Below are positions 24,255 through 35,802 of a DNA stretch of 64,000 nucleotides, in pieces. Position 1 is the stretch's first letter, and each line of letters starts with the position of its first letter. The translations under genes were made by a program, and so were the position numbers. Source of the DNA: Raphanus sativus (Eukaryota; Streptophyta; Magnoliopsida; Brassicales; Brassicaceae); assembly GCF_000801105.2 (NCBI RefSeq), contig NC_079518.1, positions 13,772,106-13,836,105 of the forward strand, read 5' to 3'. Under the pieces are notes generated by a model. It was not told the DNA's origin, did not search any database, and saw only the letters and a list, made by a program, of their open reading frames with translations.

Positions 24255-25519
24255 CATCTATTATAATATCTATTGTGACTATGAATATAATTTTGCTCTT
24301 AGTAGCTTGTCACGTACGAAAATAAAAGATTCTCTATAGTTGCTAGTTGCTACTATATTGATCTCAAATTTCAAGAAAGCTAACGATCCCAAGAAAAAAT
24401 AAGAACACAATTTGTGATTCTGAGTATCTTTTTTTCTTTCATTTTTCTATGTATAAAGGGTGTTCAACATAAGTTGCATCATCGTCAATAGAAAGAAACT
24501 ATTAATGTCACATGTACTTGGTGTATCTGAGTATATCTCATTGTATAAACATCGAATGAAAAGTTTTAGTCAGACATACCAAAAGTGAAAAATGTAGAAT
24601 TGAGAACGTTCAAATTAAAAGGCCTAACAGTTTCTTATAAAGTTTATATACAATGAAATATTAAAAAAACAAACTGAGAATACGGATTCCGCTGATGTGA
24701 TCATGATGTACATGCACTTAACGAAAACATAATTCCTAAACGCAAGAAACGAAAAAAGCCAATTTCGAGAAACCTAGATTCCTCAAGGTGGTGAACAAAA
24801 AAAAAGATTCCTCAAGGTGAACACACACAAAATACGTTTAGTTAGAAAGAACTATTGTATTAATATTCTTCAAGGGTTAACTAATACGACCAGTGTATGT
24901 GAAGTCAGACACAGTCTAAGTATTTGTAGAATCTTGTTTTATGCAATTTGACGTTTTAATATTTCAGCTTTGAAGTTAGTCCCAGTCCAAGTATTTGTAG
25001 AATCTTGTTGTAGTAAAATAATCTTTTTCTCATGATGAAATCATTGTATTTCAACATGCAGTGTAAGTGATACTGATAATAAGTGAAGATGGATTTCATA
25101 TAAAAAGTAGAGTAATAATTGTTGATGAGGATAGTAGCCAAGTAAAGATAAACAAATTGAGAGACATAAAACTGCAAGGTGAGAAAACTGAACTAGTGAT
25201 GATCACTGTAGGCGGTTGTTATTCAGGTGATCTAAAGCAAACATGTGATCTAAAAACAATATTCCAGTGAAAAATCATAATTGTTGGTTTAGCATTTAAA
25301 AATTTGTGGGCATTGTTTGAATGTTATCAAAAAAATCCTTTTTTCTTTTTTTTTCTTTTAAAAATAGTTTTGTTCATGAAGGACTGATTGTCTTTTTGGG
25401 AGCTTGTGGGTAGTCTTGGAAAACAGACGTACGCATCAGTAACTATTGCTACAAAAAAACAGAGAGCGAGTCACAAAGTAAGCAGCATACTTTAATTGTT
25501 TAAAATACAGAAACTGAAA

Positions 25520-26445
25520 TACTCTTACAATCGTGGGATTGATGATTAATGTTGCGAGAACAACCCTGGGATCCACCCGTAAGCCTTCCAGCGGGTTGTG
25601 AAACAATACAGCTTGTGAGCCGTGCATACTCATGGTCACAGACACATCACTGCCAATGGCAAACAGAGTAGGAAAAATTCAACGTGTAAGTTCATCAAAA
25701 AGGACGTTATCAGTTATAAAAGTGATGAGGGCCTTATGTCATAAATTATTAAATTGTTGAGGGTCTTAACCTGAAATAAATTGTTACCTGACGATTTTGA
25801 TGGTTGCCATGACTCGATCTTTCCCTTTTGGAGGGTCACTTACAGTACTTTTTACAGCAGTAAGCTCACCAATAATGTCTGTGAAAAGAAGAACATGTAA
25901 TTATCGAAGCAGTTAAAACGATGAGTTGGTAGAAACAGCCAAAAAATTGTTTACCTGGAAGATGGGTGTTGTTAGTGTTGTCTAGGCATAGTAGCTTATC
26001 GTGATTATGGAACCGGAAGCGTTCTTCAGGAATTGGAGAAACCGGTTCTAGTATCTCATCAAAACCGTTGAATCATTATACCGTATCGTAAAGTTTTGAT
26101 TGGCTCGGACAACATCAAATCCGGTGACAGAGTACATTATACCCGCCTTGAAGGGTGTCTGAAAGTGAGCAGACGGTGGACGTAACAGTGGCTAGCATGA
26201 AAACCGTCTGCAACAAATAGAAAAGGGAAAACTTTCAACAATTTCAATAGAATTTAACTGCCAAATATGTACAATAAATACCTTCATGTAATAATTGATA
26301 ATAAAAAAAAGTTTGATTTTTTTTTTCCAGAACAGAATGAATTAGAAGAACAGAATAACCTTGGCCATGTCAACACCCATAAGCTCGGTACACCACTCGG
26401 TCTTCAAATCAGCGAGAAAGATATATGAGTTAGCAATTCAAGCGA
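25520..26445 (-). pseudogene. RPA70-like OB-fold exons carried by the Helitron
   Basis: Reading leftward, separate exon-like blocks encode FLADLKTEWCTELMGVDMAK (about 26430-26365), FKAGIMYSVTGFDVVRANQN (about 26150-26090), EPVSPIPEERFRFHNHDKLL (about 26055-25995), DIIGELTAVKSTVSDPPKGK (about 25885-25825) and SQAVLFHNPLEGLRVDPRVV (about 25620-25560). GT donors follow several blocks. This is the replication protein A 70-kDa DNA-binding subunit family, single-stranded DNA binding proteins often found inside plant Helitrons. The frame breaks between the second and third blocks (stop near 26050), and no complete N-terminus or zinc-binding C-terminus was found. It is therefore probably a decayed capture or a degraded Helitron accessory gene. 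Confidence 0.7.
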
Positions 26446-27562
26446 AATAGAACTTTCTACTGTTTTTAAGAATTCTGGGGATGATGTTTCTAGATGAAAG
26501 CTAACCTTTTTATATAGCTGGAGATCCACAGCCTTATAGGGAGATACAATTAATGAGGAAATCGTGGTAGGGATGGGTGGAAGAGTTAAGGCAATCGTTA
26601 ATGATGATGATTCAATGCAGTTTGTAACGGTTCAGAAGGAAAATCCCTTCTGTAACGGAATGTACAGAGCCCGAGCAAGAGATTCGTCATGAAAATCTTT
26701 CATAGAAAACTTCCAGAAGACTTCATTGTCGATTGAGCTTTCAGATAACGAATGATGAACCCTAAATTTGTTCTTTTGTGTGAAGTAAAGCGTAGTCACC
26801 AAAGAATTGGGCTTAACAAAGCTTAACAAAGAAACCGTGAAGAATCAAAAGCCCAAACAAATATAAAACGTGAATAAATGAAACTCAGAGTTTTGGCAAA
26901 GAAGACATGTGTCACACTAATAGACTTTGAGTTTATGACCTGGAATCCTAGGTGGACACCCTAGGAGAGATTCAAACTCTATTTTATATAATTAGATCTT
27001 TGTTTTATTCAAAGAGAGATATTGAATGAATGACTTCCACTTATACAACCTTTGTTTTGTGCATTATTTTGCAGTTTAGCTATTTAATTAGACAACACAT
27101 TTTCACCCTTTTGCTGTCAGTCTTCCAAGTTTCAACCGTTCCACCCTTTTGTTCTCACTTGGCTAATATATAAACATTCAAAATTATCCCATCATTGTTA
27201 TCTGTTGTTTTACCTACAATCATAACCTTATCAAAAACTAACAAAGACAAAAAGGATTACAAAGAGAAAATATTTTGAGTTTATAAAAACAGAAAGAAAA
27301 GAAATACTTCAATCATATAAATGATCTTTATCCCTATGATTAGTGATAAATACTCGAAGCTTTCTTATTTTTAGAATTTAAGGATTTGGTGTCTTAAAAT
27401 AGAAGAATGGACAACGGAAGGTCTTTAAGTGACAAAAAAGACATGAGAGCGCAAAACATGGCGACCCTCTGGTCCACTATTTGGAAGACGAAAGAAAGAT
27501 CCACAGGATCAACATCAAACCCTCTCTCTGTCTGCTTCATTACCTAAAACAAGACAAAACAT

Positions 27563-29204
27563 ATGGCGAAGATGAGAGCGGATGGTCCGGTGGGAGAGAT
27601 TGACACTCGTCCTCCCTTCCAATCCGTTAGAGACGCCGTTAGTTTATTCCGTCAAGTTAGCTTCTCTAAGCAACAACAACAACAACCGCGTCTCTCCTCC
27701 TCCTCCTCATCGCAGGTATGTATATTCTTACTTCTCTCTCATTACCTACCATTGTGCATTTCTTTTTTTTCTTTTTTTTTTTGCTAAAATTGTGCATTTC
27801 TTTGAAATACTTTTCTTTCTTTATTTTTTAAAGGAGGTGTCTGAAAAAGAGACGCAGCTTCTGTTAGCAGAACAAGAAATGGACAGAGTCCAGCTCTGTC
27901 TCGATACCTCTGTCAAAGCCAAAGCAAAAGCTCTCTCTGATCTCGACTCTGCTCAGCGAAACGCCTTTGACCTGAGGGCTAAACTAGAAGCCATAAAACA
28001 ATCCAAAAACTCTGCCATATTAACCAAACACAAAATGAACCAACGGTTAGAGCAGCTTCAATCTCAAAACCGAGAAAAAGAGAGCGAGAGAGAGAGCTAC
28101 ATTTTAGCCACCGCGGAGCTACTCATGGCGAGGCAAAAGCTGGCGGAGATAGAACAAGAGTTCAGCATCTCCGTGGAAGAGAGGCTAGCAGAGCTTCAAA
28201 GGGCAGAGGAAGCAGAGTGTGCATCAACGGTTAACTCCCAAAAGATCAAAGACATGACACGTGAGATATTCGAGATGCGTGACGCTGCTGAGAGGTTGAA
28301 GTCAGGTGTTGATAGGATAAAAGAGGAAGAGGAAAAGATCAACGAGGAGAGAGTGGACATGGGAGAAACTTACGGGGATATGAAACGAGAGGCAGAGCAG
28401 AGGCTGGAGGATCTGAGACGAGGTTGTGACACTGAGCTGAGGGAAGACATAGATGAGCTGGCTGAGATATCTGCGGTGAACGAGCTTTTAGAAGAGGAGA
28501 TCAAACTTGCTAGGGAGCTCAAAGAAGCCAAGAACGGGATGGATGAGGTTTTTCATGAAGAAAGATCATACAAAAGCTTGGTGGGGTCTCTCACGGTGGA
28601 GTTGGATGGTGTGCAGAGAGAGAACAGAGATCTGAAGGAAAAGGAAAAAGAGAGAGAAGTAGAATGGGTTGAAGCGAGTCGTAAGATCGACCAAATCATG
28701 CGTGAAGCAGAGAGGAGAAGACAAGAAGCGGAAGAGGTGAGGATGCACGTCGATGAACTGAGGAGAGAAACAGAAGGAAGGCGTAGAGTGATGTGTGAAG
28801 CAGTGAAGCAGCTGGAGATAGTTGGAAGAGCCGTGGCGAAGGCGAAAACGGCGGAGAAGAGAGCTGTGGAAGATATGAGAGTGCTTACTGATAAGAAGGA
28901 GAGTTTGACTCACGATGAGCCTGATAAGAAGATTAGAATATCATTGAAAGAGTACGAGGAGTTGAGAGGGAAGCATGAAGAGTCAGAGAGAATGGTTGAG
29001 TACAAGGCCAAAACGGTTGCTGCTCAGCTTGAAGAGATCAACGAGAGCAGAGTAGAAGGGGAGGTGATGTTGGAGGAGAAGATGAAAGAGATGGAAGAGG
29101 TAGAGTTGGCTATTGATGATGCGTTGAGAAACGCAGAGATTGCAGAGGAAGCACACTGCATCGTTGATGCTGAACTTAGAAAATGGAAGCCGCAAGAGTT
29201 GTAG
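27563..29204 (+). CDS. WEB family coiled-coil protein (DUF827), copy 1
   Basis: Two exons: 27563-27715 (51 codons, donor CAG/GTATGT) and 27834-29204, giving 507 residues. Exon 1 encodes the family's N-terminal motif PVGEIDTRPPFQSVRDAVSLF, then a Gln run and a Ser run. Exon 2 is an almost continuous charged coiled coil rich in Glu, Lys and Arg, ending KWKPQEL. WEB/PMI2-type proteins are cytosolic coiled coils that tune light-driven chloroplast movement; the closest recalled Arabidopsis gene is At4g17210, whose own role I do not know. Compared with copy 2, exon 2 starts three codons later (acceptor region lacks a 9-base GATGCAACG-type stretch). Scattered substitutions stop at about 28526, after which the copies are identical. 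Confidence 0.88.
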
Positions 29205-29925
29205 TAGATGTTATTGATGTTTAGGTGATTAGAGTACTAGAATATGTCCATATATGTGTTTTGGGATAAACTGATAATTACTTAGAGTTGTTCATTAGTG
29301 CATTAACACTGTAACAAGACTTGAAAGATAGATTTTCAAGGGCATCTCTGTGTTTCTTCACGTTAGAATGTGGAACTGGACATTATACCATAATGGAGAA
29401 CCAAATGCATACATGATACAACCGTCATTTCTCAGTTAATTGTTTTTTTTTGTCATCTGTTCATTTCTCACTTTCAGATTCCATTTTGCATAGTTTGAAC
29501 GTAAACATTTAGAAAAGGTTTAAATGGGATTTAAACCATTACATCACAACTAACATCTAAACTTGATATAGCTAATTTTTTTAAAAGTATTATTTAGCAC
29601 ATAACAATTGTTTATGGGACTTAAATTGGTCCTAGTTTTTTTTTTTTTTTTTTTTTTTTGTAAACTAAATTGGTCCTAGTTGTGTAACATTAAAATCATA
29701 TATATCCACAAAACACTGCAGAAACTGGTCTCTTAAAGTGAAAATAATACGTTTATATTGGTGTAGCTCTCTTTTTCTTTGTTCTCAAATTTAACAACGA
29801 TTTGTGTATTATTTATGTATAACGGAAGTTTAATTAGCGGTAAAAATTACAAAACTTTGATCTATTATAGTGTGAGAGTTTTAAACCTTACCCATTGAAG
29901 GTAATGTCTTGTTTGCAGAGATTGC

Positions 29926-30227
29926 AGAGGAAGCACATTGCATCGTCGATGCTGAACTTAGAAAATGGAAACCATAAGAGTTGTAGCAGATGCTATTGAT
30001 ATTTAAATATTTAGAGAACTACTAGAATATGTCCATATACGTTTTTGTGGATAAACTGATAATTACCCAGAGTTATTCATAAGTGCATTGACACTGGAAC
30101 AGAGACTCGAAAGATAGATTTTCAAGGGCATCTCTGTTTTCTTGATTTCAGAATGTGAAACTAGACACTATACCATAGTGGAGAACCAAATGTATACATG
30201 ATACAATTGTCATTTCTCAGTTAACTG
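29926..30227 (+). pseudogene. Tandem duplicate of the WEB gene 3' end, copy 1
   Basis: It repeats the last 20 or so codons of the WEB gene (EIAEEAHCIVDAELRKWKP, now with TAA after KP) plus about 230 bp of its 3' untranslated region, about 0.8 kb downstream. Similarity to 29136-29440 is high but with many substitutions, so this is an older local duplication. It is present in both segment copies. It has no start or upstream coding sequence. Confidence 0.8.
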
Positions 30228-30543
30228 TTTTTTTTTTCTTAAATTGCGAACTGTAAGATATGCTAACACAAGTAACCAAAAGAAATAGAACACGATCTAT
30301 ATGTTATTTGCAAAATATATTTTTTTTGCTTTTGAGCTCTGCCGTTAATGGTTAATGTCATTTATACCTTATTTTTATCATTGTCCGGAAATTCGCTAGG
30401 TACAACGCGTGTAGCTGACGAGGGCCTAGCGAGTTATCAAAAAGACGGAAATACATCGGGGAGTACTCGGAAATTTTTTATAGGGTTGTAATTCTCAATA
30501 ATGTATATATCTTAGATTTGTGGATTCCAAACATCATTATAGC

Positions 30544-31255
30544 CAGAGCCGTGCTTACCATGTATTGGAAAAGGCTTCCGCCTTAGGCCCCCAAATAATG
30601 TATAATTTTAAGGCCCCTAATTTCATAAAATTATTCTATTGAGCTAAAAGTATAGTTTAGTTATTTTCACCTTGTTTTGAATTTGACTTTTTCGATGACT
30701 GTGTTATTCTAATGAATTTCATGTGTAACTAAAATACTAAGAATTTCTTTAAGAGCTGTCATTGGTTCATAATGACAGTTCTGATTTTTGTTTTGCTTTT
30801 GTTATTTACTGTAATCTAATTTTTTCCTTACCATAAGTTGGCTGTTTGTATTTTATTTATAAACTATGATAGTTTGATGAAAGAGTTCATAGAAAAATAA
30901 GTAATAATTTTTAACTTATATTTTTAGCTAGTATTATTTTGTAAATTATATACTTTATCTATCATTATTTTTATTCAATACTTTGTTATTATCAATTTAC
31001 TTTATTCTTTTATCATTTCAATTTAGATTATTATTTTTATCCTTCTAAAATACCAAATCATTATTTTAGTTTTTTCTAAAAAAATACTGTACCAATTTTC
31101 TACTTATGATTTTTGACTGTTACTTTTAGGTTACAAATTTAGAAAAACAATTTGTTTTGTGTCATTTTACAAAAATGGTTCTTATATTTATATTTTATAT
31201 TAAGTTTTATTTTTGAAATTTGCCTTAGGCCTCCAAAAATCCTCGCACGGCACTG
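30544..31255. mobile_element. Non-autonomous hAT element, 712 bp
   Basis: Ends CAGAGCCGTGC and GCACGGCACTG are terminal inverted repeats matching at 10 of 11 bases. They are flanked by a perfect 8-bp duplication ATTATAGC (30536-30543 and 31256-31263). The interior is AT-rich and non-coding, with GCCTTAGGCC phrases near both ends in direct orientation. Copy 2 lacks it and also lacks 10 bases of flank, consistent with excision there. Confidence 0.92.
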
Positions 31256-33930
31256 ATTATAGCTTGGGCTTATTTGCTAAATAAGCGAGAAATGGAAATT
31301 AATTACATTTTAGGAGAAAGAGTAAAGAAAGATAGGAAGAGAAAGTAAAATAGAAAGTGGGATTTTGGTTAGTTAGTGAATTATAGTTTTTTTTTGTTAT
31401 AGACCTAATTTCCCTTATAATTGTGATGCTTTATAGTTTTTCATTTATTTTGTTTTGTAAATTACAAAAAGACCTATGTCATCACCTTCTTCCTTCTTTA
31501 TTCGGTCCTGCAACTAAAGTTTTTTTTTAACTAATTGCAACTAATTTGCATTCATAGTTTCTTATTTTATTATTTCTTTCGTTTTTAATTGCTTTTCTTG
31601 GTTCGTATACTATAATGACATCAGATTCATAAATATAAACAATTTTCAGAGGTCTTTTAGGTTTCCAAAAACAGCATTACGCGGCCGCATAGTCTCATAC
31701 TACGTTCTCGGTGGTCAAAACACAGGATAACGTGGAATGCATCCGAACGCCACAGTGCGATTAACGATTTTGTGGACGATTACTTTGAAACTCGTCCGCT
31801 TTTTAGAACATGGATTTTATATACAATTTATTATATATTTAAAAATGAATTTTATACTAATAATATTATTATTAGATTTATATTAGATAATTGATTATAA
31901 ATTAATATAATAAACTGTCAAAAACATGTATATTATGTTATTATCTGGAAATGATATTTTTCCATATAAAGGTAAAAAAAATTAAGATATATGATCATTT
32001 ATAGTTAAATACTAATAAAGAAAAAATATTTGTATAAATATACTTTCTATAATATTTCTAATATGTGAGTATTTTTTTAAAATTACAACACAATAGTAAC
32101 ATATATATTTTGATGAAAAATAATTTCATATATAAATAATTTGATGTTTGATTTAAACTTTCTGAGAACATAAATAATAACTTATCATATTGGTTTTTGG
32201 ATTAATAAGATATACACTAAAAAGTATTTGTAAGAAGATTATATCCGCATGTGCAAGCAAAACACTATGTATTTATATCTAGAAAGTAAACATATATGCA
32301 CTATTATGTTTCCAAATTTTAAGATATTATATATCAATCAAATGAACTCCATATTTATTAGTTTGGAAAAAAACATATATGCAAGTTATACTTAGTTACT
32401 TTTATATATTGTAAAATTAAGAAAATATTGTGAAAGTAAACATATATGCACTATTATGTTTCCAAACTAACGGTTCATATGTTTATTCATCCAAGAAGCA
32501 CTCTTGATGTGGAGAAGCTCTAGATACTCTCCTCCAGGAAGAACATCTTCTCCAGCAAGAGTATCTCCAGCAAACACATAAACAATATTTATACTGATAA
32601 GAAGAGAATAGAAAAGATATTGTATTGAGATGTGTCCACATAATCTCGCAACTGAAATCATCATGTTTCATTAATATTTGGACCCATTCTTCTAGTTGTA
32701 TATTATATCACAAATAGAAATGTACAAGCATTGCCCACTTCATATTCTCAAGGCCATGAACATTAATTATCGGCTTTGGTGAGCATGATCGTGAGGAGAT
32801 GTTGAGGCTTAAACGTGAAGCGAGGTTGAGGAAGATTGCAACTAAGCAGTTGGTTGTACCGATGACTCACTTGGAGAGAAGTCAAAGAAATGAAGAATGA
32901 TAAACTAAATAAATGAACTATCAGTTTATTGTGTGTTCAAAAAGTGGTTTATAAAACAGTTAAAAGAGTGTTTAAATGTTTTTTTTGCAACAACCATTTT
33001 AATTCTCTTTTTTTTAATACTTGGAATTCAAAATGTGCTTACAACAATAAGCCTAACCATCTAGTAATAAGAAAAACTAAAAAAACACCAGTAGGTATTA
33101 TATATCAATTTTATACAAATGTCAGAAAATATTAATTCAAAGATCAAGAGGAGAAACGTGAGACTGCGAGACACCATGCAAGAATAATGGAATTGCTTTT
33201 CAACATCTCTTTTGTGATGGGTCTCACCTACGACTCAAATGGCAATAGCTAGCCCAACCAAGTACGATCTTGCTTGTTACATACGACTGATGCTCATAGC
33301 AAACCAAGATACATCATCCTACACTCAAAATGATGAGAGATCACCTCTTTATCACGAAAAACCCATGCCTTCATAATCCGACAAGCAAAGACCAATTGAT
33401 GATCTTCATAAAACCATTTTAACTCTCTCTCTCTCTCTGCAACTGCAAATTTTTAAGCACTTAGTTGTTCTAATCTATAGTTTGTAACAACAAAACTCTC
33501 AACATGAGATAGAAAAATTCATTTATTTATTATTTCTATATTTATTTTTAAAGGTGCACTACACTATTCACTTATAATATGATTGCACCAAATTACCAAT
33601 TACAATTTCTATGAACCCACATCATGATCAACTTGAGCTCACTGCATTATGCACTAATGAAAATTCCAATTCTACAAATCTGAGTTCTTAAAAGATAACT
33701 GCATAAAGCATCAACACAACCAATTCACCATTTTACGTGCATCTTATTTTAAACTGCGAAGCTGCTTTCCTTCGGAGTTTTTTTTTTTGCTTTTGAGGCT
33801 TCGACCACTCGCAGCTCCTAGTCAACCCTCAAAATTCTTCTCTCTTTTTTATTTATTTCTGGTGAAGAGACTGCATGATGTCTTTTATTCAAAATAACGT
33901 CACGCAGTGCGATTACTAAATTCGGAAACG
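31256..33930. other. Intergenic region between WEB and RABB1C, copy 1
   Basis: AT-rich DNA without a supportable gene. A plus-strand stretch at about 32780-32900 reads GEHDREEMLRLKREARLRK and ends in a stop. A minus-strand stretch at about 32570-32465 reads GDTLAGEDVLPGGEYLELLH. Both look more protein-like than their surroundings and may be gene relics, but I recognise neither. A 36-bp phrase (AAAGTAAACATATATGCACT...) occurs twice, at about 32285 and 32433. A short CT microsatellite lies at about 33426-33438. Confidence 0.4.
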
Positions 33931-34107
33931 CTATAAAGTTTGTATCGAGCGGTAATACAGGTTGATGCTTCGTTGGATTTGCTGGAACTTAACCATTCCA
34001 TTCCATTCCCGGTCTGTGTAGAGAAGAAAGAGATTCTGTACAGTTCTCGTCATCATCGTGATCTTAGGTGTTATTCGATTCGCTTTCGATTTCTTCAGCT
34101 CAATCCA
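33925..34107 (+). promoter_or_regulatory. RABB1C: RABB1C promoter and 5' leader
   Basis: TATAAAG at 33932-33938 is a good TATA box; transcription would start about 30 bases downstream. The leader then runs about 145 bases to the ATG at 34108. The same promoter is duplicated at 63917 onward in copy 2. Confidence 0.6.
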
Positions 34108-35493
<1,386 letters not shown>

Positions 35494-35802
35494 TATGTTA
35501 AATGGGTGTTTATATCATCATCATGTAAAAAAAATAATCACATAATGATGTAACAAAAAATTCTCCGATTCAAAAAATCCACGTGATGTTCGATTTGGTG
35601 GTGAATCTTGGAACTAATTTCTGATTTTTATCTAAAAAGATGTGTGTTTGCGTATCTAAGGATATGATTAGGGAGGGAAATGTAGTTCATTTGCAATCGA
35701 TACAGTAGTACAGATGTGATTGGGCTCCATGTTGTACATGACAAGATGCAGAGAAGATGTATACAACAAATATATTAGAGTATTTTCTTGAGCTTATGTT
35801 TG

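Larger units (their letters stand above)
20831..26996 (-). mobile_element. Helitron, about 6.2 kb, minus orientation
   Basis: On the minus strand the element starts TCTAATTATATAAAATAGAG at 26996, with the 5'-TC of Helitrons and the 5' subterminal style of crucifer families. It ends with a GC-rich hairpin-capable stretch (CCCGCCCGCAGGACGGG) and CTAG at 20831. It is inserted exactly between A (20830) and T (26997) without target duplication. Copy 2 has the uninterrupted TTTGAAAATCTTTG at about 57881-57894. No Rep/helicase gene is seen. It carries RPA70-like exons and nested repeats. It lies 56 bp beyond the right LINE target duplication, so two unrelated insertions hit the same intergenic stretch. 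Confidence 0.82.
6688..34015. repeat. Segmental duplication, copy 1
   Basis: This 27.3-kb segment matches 47481-64000 in the same orientation, from the Copia gag start through SCL13, the WEB/DUF827 gene and the RABB1C promoter. It is about 10.8 kb longer because it carries a LINE (17088-20763), a Helitron (20831-26996) and a hAT element (30544-31255) absent from copy 2. Similarity starts at the gap edge on the left. On the right it is cut only by the end of the window, so both true borders are unknown. Confidence 0.93.

Noticed and set aside
28566..28913. 115-codon minus-strand frame inside the WEB gene
   Set aside because: Antisense shadow of a purine-rich coiled-coil exon.
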